Assembly: GCA_012932295.1 (NCBI GenBank)
Contig: JAAONU010000048.1
Span: 1-64,000 of the forward strand
Length of the DNA: 64,000 nucleotides
DNA from: Cyclina sinensis
Lineage: Eukaryota; Mollusca; Bivalvia; Venerida; Veneridae
Reading direction: 5' to 3'
Each line of letters begins with the position of its first letter. The first letter of the stretch is position 1. This document shows positions 39,301 through 48,300 of the stretch, in pieces. The notes below the pieces were generated by a model. That model made no database searches and was not told the DNA's origin. It worked only from the letters and a program-made list of their open reading frames with translations. The position numbers were made by a program, and so were the translations under genes.

Positions 39301-42300
39301 AAATCAAACCATAAATAATAAAAATTTGGCTATTTTAAGCAAAATTCAATAACTTGACCTTAAATGTCAAGGTCATCTAAAGGTCAAGGTCATACTTATA
39401 ATAAATTAAAATGACGGTTTTGTTGTTTTATCAAAGTATAAATCAAATCCATAAATAAACAACAGTTAGGACAATTTAAGCAAAATACAATAATGGGACC
39501 TTGACTGTCAAGGTCATTTTAGGGTAAAGGTCATACCTGAATTATTCAACATGTAAGTTTTGTCAAAAGTGTTGTTTTGTCCAAGTACGAATCAAGTCTA
39601 ACCATAAATTAAACAGTTATGACCAATCTTAGCAAAATTCAATGATATGATCTTGCTAGTCAAGGTCATTTTTTAGGACAAGGTCAAACTTGAATCAAAA
39701 TGTCGGATTTGTCAAAAGTATTGTTTTATCCAAGTATAAATCAAATCCATCAATAAATGACAAAGTTATGACAATTTAAGCAAATTCAAACATCTGACCT
39801 TGACAGTCAAGGTCATTTTAGGTCATGGTCACACCTGAGTTATTCAACATGTCGGTTTTGTCATAAGTGTTGTTTTGTCAAAGTATGAATCAATTCCAAC
39901 AATAAATGACAAAGTTATGGCAAATTGTAGCAAAATTCAATAATTTGACCTTGACTGTCAAGGTTATTTAAAGGTCAAAGTCAAACTTAAAAGAATCATA
40001 ATGTCGGATTTGTCATAAGTGTTTTGTTCAGTCCAAATATGAATCAAATCTATAAATAAATGAGAAAGTTATGACAATTTAAGCAAAATTCAATCATCTG
40101 ACCTTGACGGTCAAGGTCATTTTAAGGTCATGGTCAAAGCTGAATTATTCAAAATGTCAGTTTTGTCATAAGTGTTGTTTTGTCCAAGTATAGATCAAAT
40201 CCAACCATAAATACTTAAGTTATGGACAATTTTAGCAGATTTAATAATTTGACCTTGAAGGTGAAGGTCATTTATGAGTCAAGGTCATATCTGAAAAAAT
40301 CATAATGTCTGATTTGTCATAAGTGTTGTTTAGTCCAAATATGAATCAAATCTATAAATAAATGAGAAAGTGATGACAAAAAAAGCAAAATTCAATCATC
40401 TGACCTTGAAGGTCAAGATGTTTTAAGGTCATGGTCTTAGCTGAATTATTCAAAATGTCGGATTTGTCATAAGTGTTTTGTTCAGTCCAAATATGAATCA
40501 AATCTATAAATAAATGAGAAAGTTATGACAATTTAAGCAAAATTCAATCATCTGACCTTGACGGTCAAGGTCATTTTAAGGTCATGGTCAAAGCTGAATT
40601 ATTCAAAATGTCAGTTTTGTCATAAGTGTTGTTTTGTCCAAGTATAAATCAAATTCAACAATAAATACTTAAGTTATGGACAATTTAAGCAAAATTCAAT
40701 CATCTGACCTTGATGGTCAAGGTCATTTTTAGGTCATGGTCACATTTGAGTTATTCAACATGCCGGTTTTGTCACAAGTGTTGTTTTGTCAAAGTATGAA
40801 TCAATTCCAACAATAAATGACAAAGTTATGGCAAATTGTAGCAAAATTCAATAATTTGACCTTGAATGTCAAGGTCATTTAAAGGTCAAGGTAAAACTTG
40901 AATTAATCATAATGTCGGATTTGTCGGATTTGTCATAAGTGTTGTTTAGTCCAAATATGAATCAAATCTATAGATTTAAATGAGAAAGTTATGACAATTT
41001 AAGCAAAATTCAATCATTTGACCTTGACGGTCAAGGTCATTTTAAGGTCATGGTCAAAGCTGAGTTATTCAACATGTCAGTTTTGTCAAAAGTGTTGTTT
41101 TGTCCAAGTATAAATCAAATCCAACCATAAATACTAAAGGTATGGACAATTTTAGCAAAATTTAATAATTTGACCTTGAAGGTGAAGGACATTTATGAGT
41201 CAAGGTCAAGTTGAGTCTGGTTCCCTTAAAGATCTTGTCCAAAGGGTTGTTGTGTCCAAGTATGAAGACAATCCACTTATTAATAATTAAGTTATGGCAA
41301 ATTTTAGCAAAATTCAATATTTTGACCTTGAATTTGAAGGTCATTTAAGAGTCAAGGTCAAGTTTAGTCTGGTCATCTTGAAGGTCTTGTCCAAAGGGTT
41401 GTTGTGTCCAAGTATGAAGATAATCCATCAAGGAATAAAAAAAATTATGATCAATGTTGAAGTTTTCAGACGGGAACGGGAACGGCAACGTCAATGACAC
41501 CAGGACTATGAAAATAACTCGATTTTTATTTTCAAAAAAAGACGAGCTAAAAATGACTAAGTGCCCATAACTCTGCAAAAAATAAATTGAGCAGAATCTC
41601 CTGATGATATGCACAACTAGACTTGGTGACAAACACTCCTGTTAAGTTTCAATGAAATCCCTCAAGAGGTTTTGGAGATGAAGTGAGGACAAGATTTTAC
41701 AGGACGGACAGACAGTGCGGTTACTATATGCCTCCCTTCGGGGAAGTACTTACCCATCCTACATAAGTTAATAGTTTATTTCATGCTTAAGAAGTTTTTT
41801 CCCTAGTATAAGTATACGCAAAATCAAGTGACCCCTTGGGTAGAGCTAACTTTGACCCCAGGGACATGGGTACCAACAATCTTTGCAGGGGTCTTGCTGT
41901 GATCAAGTATTCCAAGTTTGAATGGAATATCTTTGACACTTTTTGAGAAATGGACATAAACAAAAAGGTTAACCAAGAAATTTTAAGTTGAAAAAGGGGC
42001 ATAACTTTGCAAAAATAAATTTGAGGGTTTTCTCCCCTCGAGAAATGGTGTTGCATTTTGATAGTGAACATGTATTTCTAATTTGAAGTAAATAGGTTTG
42101 ATAGTTTCTGAGAAATGGACCTTAACAAAAAGGTTAATCAATGCCGATGCTGACGAGGGGGTCATGACAATAGCTCCACTTTTTTTTCTTTGAAAGAGTG
42201 CTGAAGTTATTGAGTAGAAGCTGAAAATTCTATTGTAAGCAAGTGACCTTGACCTTGCTCCCAGATATCTAAGTAGCAATCCCAAGCTGCATCTTAATAT

Positions 42301-45300
42301 AAGCTACCCACACAGCAAGTTTGGTGTCAAAAGGTCAACGCAAACTCAAGTTATTACGTGAAAACTGAAATTCTTTTTCAAAACAACAGTGACCTTGACC
42401 TTGTTCACAGCTACCTGGGTAGCAATCCCAAGTTGCATCTTGATATCAGCTACCCACATACTAAATTTGGTGTCAATAGGTCTAAGCAAATTCAAGTTAT
42501 TATGCGGAGACTGAATTTCTATATTTAGCAACAATGACATTTACCCTGATCACAGACATCTTGGTAGCAATCCCTAGAAGCATCTTGATATAAGCTACCC
42601 AAACACCAAATTTGCTGTCAAGAGGTTACAGCTAACTCAAGTTATCATGTGGAAACTGAATTTCTATTTTTAGCAACAGTGACCTTGACCATAGACACCT
42701 GGGTAGCAATGCCAACCTGCCTCTTGATATAAGCTACCCATACACCAAGCTTTGTGTCAATAGGCCAAAGCAAACTCAAGTAATTTAGCAGAAACTGAAT
42801 TTCTATTTTTAGCAACAGTGACCTTGACCTTGATCACAGACACCTGTGTAGCAATGCCAAGCTGCCCCTTGATATAAACTACCCACATACCAAATTTTTT
42901 GTCAATAGGCCAAAGCAAACTAAAGTTATTGAGCGGAAACTGAATTTCTATTTTTAACAACAGTGACCTTGACCTTGATTACAGACACCTGGGTAGCAAT
43001 CCCAAGCTGCCTCTTGATATAAGCTAACTATACACCAAGTTTGGGGTCAATAGGTCAAAGCAAACTCAAGTTATTGAGTGGAAACTGAATTTCTATTTTT
43101 AGCAACAGTGACCTTGACCTTGATCACAGACAACTGGGTAGCAATAAAAAACTGCCCCTTGATATAAGCTACCCATACACCAAGTTTGGGGTCAATAGGC
43201 CAAAGCAAACTCAAGTTATTAAGCAGAAACTTAATTTCAGTTTTTAGCTACAGTGACCTTGACCTTGAACACAGACACCTGTGTAGCAATCCCAAGCTGC
43301 CTCTTGATATAAGCTACCCATAAACCAAGTTTGGCGTCAATAGGTCAAAGCAAACTCAAGTTATTGAGTGGAAACTGATTTTCTTTTTTTATCAACAGTG
43401 ACCTTGACCTTGATCACAGACACCTGGGTAGCAATCCCAAGCTGCCTCTTGATTTAAGCTACCCATATACCAAGTTTGGCATCAATAGGCCAAAGCAAAC
43501 TCAAATTATTGAGCGGAAATCAAAAGTTGACTCTCGCCTGCCTGCCGACTTCAGCATTACAATAACCAGTTTTCCTTGAAAACCTGGTTAACAATTGAAA
43601 AGTGTTAAAAATCAAAATATTATAAATCAAAAACAAACATGAGAGCCATGATGGCCCTAGATCACTCACCTTAATACTTTGCATTTGGGTCTGCTATTGA
43701 GCCAACATCAAAAGCATTTTTAAGAATCTCCCTATATAAATCTAAATGAATACAAGTGACCCCCAGGGCAGGGCCAAATTTCACTCAAGGGGCATAATTT
43801 GAACAAACTTGGTGGATGACCTCTAGCTGATGCTACATAAAAAATATCTAAGTTCTAGGCTCTGTGGTTTCAGACAAGAGGTTTTTTAAAGTTTTGCCTA
43901 TATAAGCCTAGGTTACATCAACTGACCCCCGGGGCAGGGCCAAATTTGACCCTAGGGGCATAATTTGAACAGATTTGGTAGAGGTCCACTAGACAATGCT
44001 ACATACCAAATCTTACGGCTCAGGACCTTACGGTTTCAGACAAGAAGATTATCAAAGTTTCACTATATAAGCCTATGTAAAACCAATGATTACGGGGTGG
44101 AGTCAAATTTGACCCCAAGGGTACAATTTGAACAAGAGGGCCATGATGGCTCTGGATCGCTCACCTGAGTACTTTGCCTGAGGGTCTACCGTTAAGCTAA
44201 CATCAGATGCAACATTACATTTTCTAACTGAAGATCTCATATTTTATATAAACCAGAAGATTTTCAAAGTTTTCCCCCCGGGCAGGGCAAAATTTGACCC
44301 CAGGGGGATAATTTGAACAAACTTGGTAGATGTCCACAAGACAATGCTAAATACCAAGTCTTAGATCTCGGGCCTTGTGGTTTCAGACAAGAAGATTTTT
44401 AAAGTTTTACTATATAAGCCTATATAAAATCCATTGACCCCCGGATAGCGGCAAAATTTGACACCACGGGCTTAATTTGAACAAACTTGGTAGAGGTCCA
44501 CACAACATTGGTACATACCAAATCTTAAGGCTCAGGGCCTTGTGGTTTCAGACAAGAAGATTTTTAAAGTTTCACTATGTTAAATCAGTTGACCCCCGGG
44601 GCAGGGCCAAATTTGACCCCAGGGGCATAATTTGAACAAACTTGGTAGAGGTTCACTAGACAATGTCCCATACCAAATCTTAAGGCTCAGGGCCTTGTGG
44701 TTTCAGACAAGAAGATTTTTAAAGTTTCACAAAATAAGCCTACGTAAAATCAATTGACCCCTGGGATGGGGCCAAATTTGACCCCAGGGGCATAATTTGA
44801 ATAAACTTGATAGAGATCCACTAGACAATGCTACATACCAAATCTTAAGGCTCAGGGCCTTGTGGTTTCAGACAAGAAGATTTTCAAAGTTTTTCCTTTA
44901 AGTTGCCATAGCAACCAGAGTTCTTGATGGAATTGAATTCTTTGAACAACTTTGGTAGAGCTTCATGCAAGGAACATCCCAGGCAAGTTTCATCAATGTT
45001 AAACAAACTTGATAGAGGTCCACTATACAATGCTATATACCAAATCTTAAGGCTCATGGCCTTGTGGTTTCAGACAAGAAGATTTTCAAAGTTTTTTCTT
45101 TCAATTGCCATAGCGTTCTTGATGGAACTGAATTCTTTGAACAACTTTGGTAGAGCTTCATGCATGGAACATCCCTGCAAAGTGTCAACAAATTTTGCCA
45201 AGTGGTTGAGGAGGAGAAGCTGTTTACAGAAATAATTGACACACGGACGATGGATGACGGACAATGGGCCATCACAAAAGCTCACCTTGAGGACATTGTC

Positions 45301-48300
45301 CTCAGGTGAGCTAAAAACACATATAATGCTCAGCCCAGAGTGCTCTTGTTTTCCATTAGTCAGGATAATAATTACAGCTTTCTCCAGACCTTTTGACCAT
45401 ATTCATTTCATCTAAATTTGTTACAGACTGCTGTACAACTGTGAACCAACTACTAAAAATGAACAAAGGACAAACCAAATTATACTTTGATGCAATAAAA
45501 GGTTCTTAATCTTAATCTAAGCTGCAAAACCTTCAAAGTATACCCATTTACCTGCTAATCTTTTGACTTCAGGTTTTAATGCTTCATCTTCTGGGATGCT
45601 GGAGTCAAGTTCTACACAGTCAATTGTAACATCAACCTTGTCACCTGTCTTCTTCATTACAATCTTACTCATGTTTCGAAAGTCTGTACCACTTTTAACC
45701 ACATATTTTCCATTTACCTGCAGAAAACAGACATGAAATAAAGTTAAGTGATCTTAGGAAGCACATCTTTAATTTCAGCTGTGCTATTTCATTTTAAAGA
45801 AACAGGAGCTACATTTGGAAAATCTCTGGGTCAGAACAACAGCCAGAAACCCTCAGGTGTTAACAACTATTTCATTTATTTAATTTATTGTCATTCTGTC
45901 CCACCCTTGGAGTTTTCTTTGAATATCCCTAAGCAAGTTTTTCTTTAATTAATGTGTTGAAAGAAGTACATGACTTTTTGATGTCCGCTCCAAAGCGCGA
46001 CGCCCTTTATGGAATGAGTTCAGATTTTGTGAAATGGTAGTTGTTGTTGTTATTGACTGTCATTCATGTCGCCATATGGTTATGAATAACAAACTGGAGA
46101 ATTTTGCAGGAAATGAAATGAATTGCAAACATATTTAACAATAAATTGCACGTTTTACAAATATATTTATAAAAAAATATTTAAGACAAGAAATGTTTGT
46201 AAAACATACATGCCCCCAAACAGCACCTAATTGCTTGTGGTTGGGCCAAAGTGTTCTCTAGTTATTGATCAGAAACCATTTTTAGGATCAAGGTCCCTGT
46301 GGTCTTGACCTTGACCTAATGACCTCAAAATCAATAGGGGTCATCTACTGGTGATGACCAACCAGCATACCAAGTTTGGTGAACCTAGGTTTAAGCATTC
46401 TCTAGTTATTGATCGGAAACCGTTTTTAGGATGAAATTCTCTGTGAGCTTGACCTTTGACCTAATGACCTCAAAGTCAATAGGGGTCATGTACTGGTGAT
46501 GACCAACCAGCATACCATGTTTAGACCTAGGTCAAAGCATTCTCTAGTTATTGATTGGAAACCATTTTAAGGATGAAAGTCCCTGTGAGCTTGACTTTTG
46601 ACCTAATGACCTCAAAATCAATAGGGGTCCTCTACTGGTGATGACTACCCAGCATACCAATTTCGGTGAACCTAGGTCAAAGTGTTTTCTAGTTATTGAT
46701 CAGAAACCGTTTTTAGGATGAAGGTCCCTGTGAGCTTGACCTGCAACCTAATGACCTCAAAATCAATAGGGGTCATTTACTGGTGATGAACAACCAGCAT
46801 ACCAAGTTTGATGAACCTAGGTCAAAGCATTCTCTAGTTACTGATCAGAAACCGTTTTTAGAATGAAGGTCCCTGTGAGCTTGACGTTTGACCTAATGAC
46901 CACAAAATCAATAGGGGTCATCTACTGGTGATGACCAATCAGCATACCAAGTTTAGTGAACCTAAGCCAAAGCGTTCTCTAGTTATTGATTGGAAACCGT
47001 TTTTAGGATGAAAGTCTCTGTGATCTTGACCTTTGACCTAATGACCTCAAAGTCAATAAGGCTCATCTACTGGTGATGACCAACCAGCATACCAAGTTTG
47101 GTTAACCTAGGTCAAAGCATTCTGTAGTTATTGATCAGAAACCGTTTTTAGGATGAAGGTCCCTGGTGAGCTTGACCTTTGACCTTATGACCTCAAAATC
47201 AATAGGGGTCATCTACTGGTGATGACCAACCAGCATACCAAGTTTGGTGAACCTAGGTCAAAGCTTTCTCTAGTTTTTGATTGGAAACCGTTTCAAGGAT
47301 GAAGGTCCCTGTGAGCTTGACGTTTGACCTAATGACCTCAAAATCAATAGGGGTCATTTACTGGTGTTGACCAACCAGCATACCAAGTTTGGTGAACCTA
47401 GGTCACAGCATTCTCTAGTTACTGATCGAAAACTGTTTTTAGGATGAAGGTCCCTGTGAGCTTGACCTTTGACCCAATGACTCAAAATCAGTAGGGGTCA
47501 TCTACTGGTGATGACCAACCAGCATACCAATTTTGATGAACCTAGGTCAAAGCATTCTCTAGTTATTGATCAGAAACGAAGTGTCTACCGACGGACCGAC
47601 CTACCCACCGACCGACATTTGCAAAACTATATGCCCCCTCATCTTCGATGGGGGGCATAATAATAAATAAACCTTAGCCATTTCTTATTACGAACTGTTA
47701 TAATGATATTATTATCATATTTGTTTCCGTAGGTTCTTACCGGTTAATTAATCGCGCACTTCGTTATTTGGTGTTTGGTTCCCGAGTAGTGCAATGAAAG
47801 ACTAGAAACAGTCTATACATATTTTACGATTGGTCGAGACAGTCACGTGATTTCAATATCCCGCCATTTTTTGGCAATCTCCTATGCAGTGATCTCCCCT
47901 TACAGGATTAGATGAGCGTAGCGTAACCGGTGCGCTGAGTTTGATTTTTTGGAGCTATATGGTTATGAATAACGAACTGGATTTTGCAGGAAATGAATGC
48001 AAACATATTCAACAATAAATTGCACTTGGTGTTTGGTTCCCGAGGTCAGAGCAATGAAAGCCTAGAAACAGTCTAAATATATTTTACAATTATTGGTCGA
48101 GACAGTCTCTTGATTTCAATAGCCTGTCATTTTTTGGAGCTGCAGCAGCTTAGAGTCAAGATAGTAAGAGTTTTTTTTTTAGGAAATATGCATCAAGGTT
48201 GCCATATTTTTAGTCCAATTAGCGGCATGCAATGCACAGCTATGGCCCTGATTGCACTTCTGACATTTTTTAACCGTGAATATCTAAATCGACCCGAATT

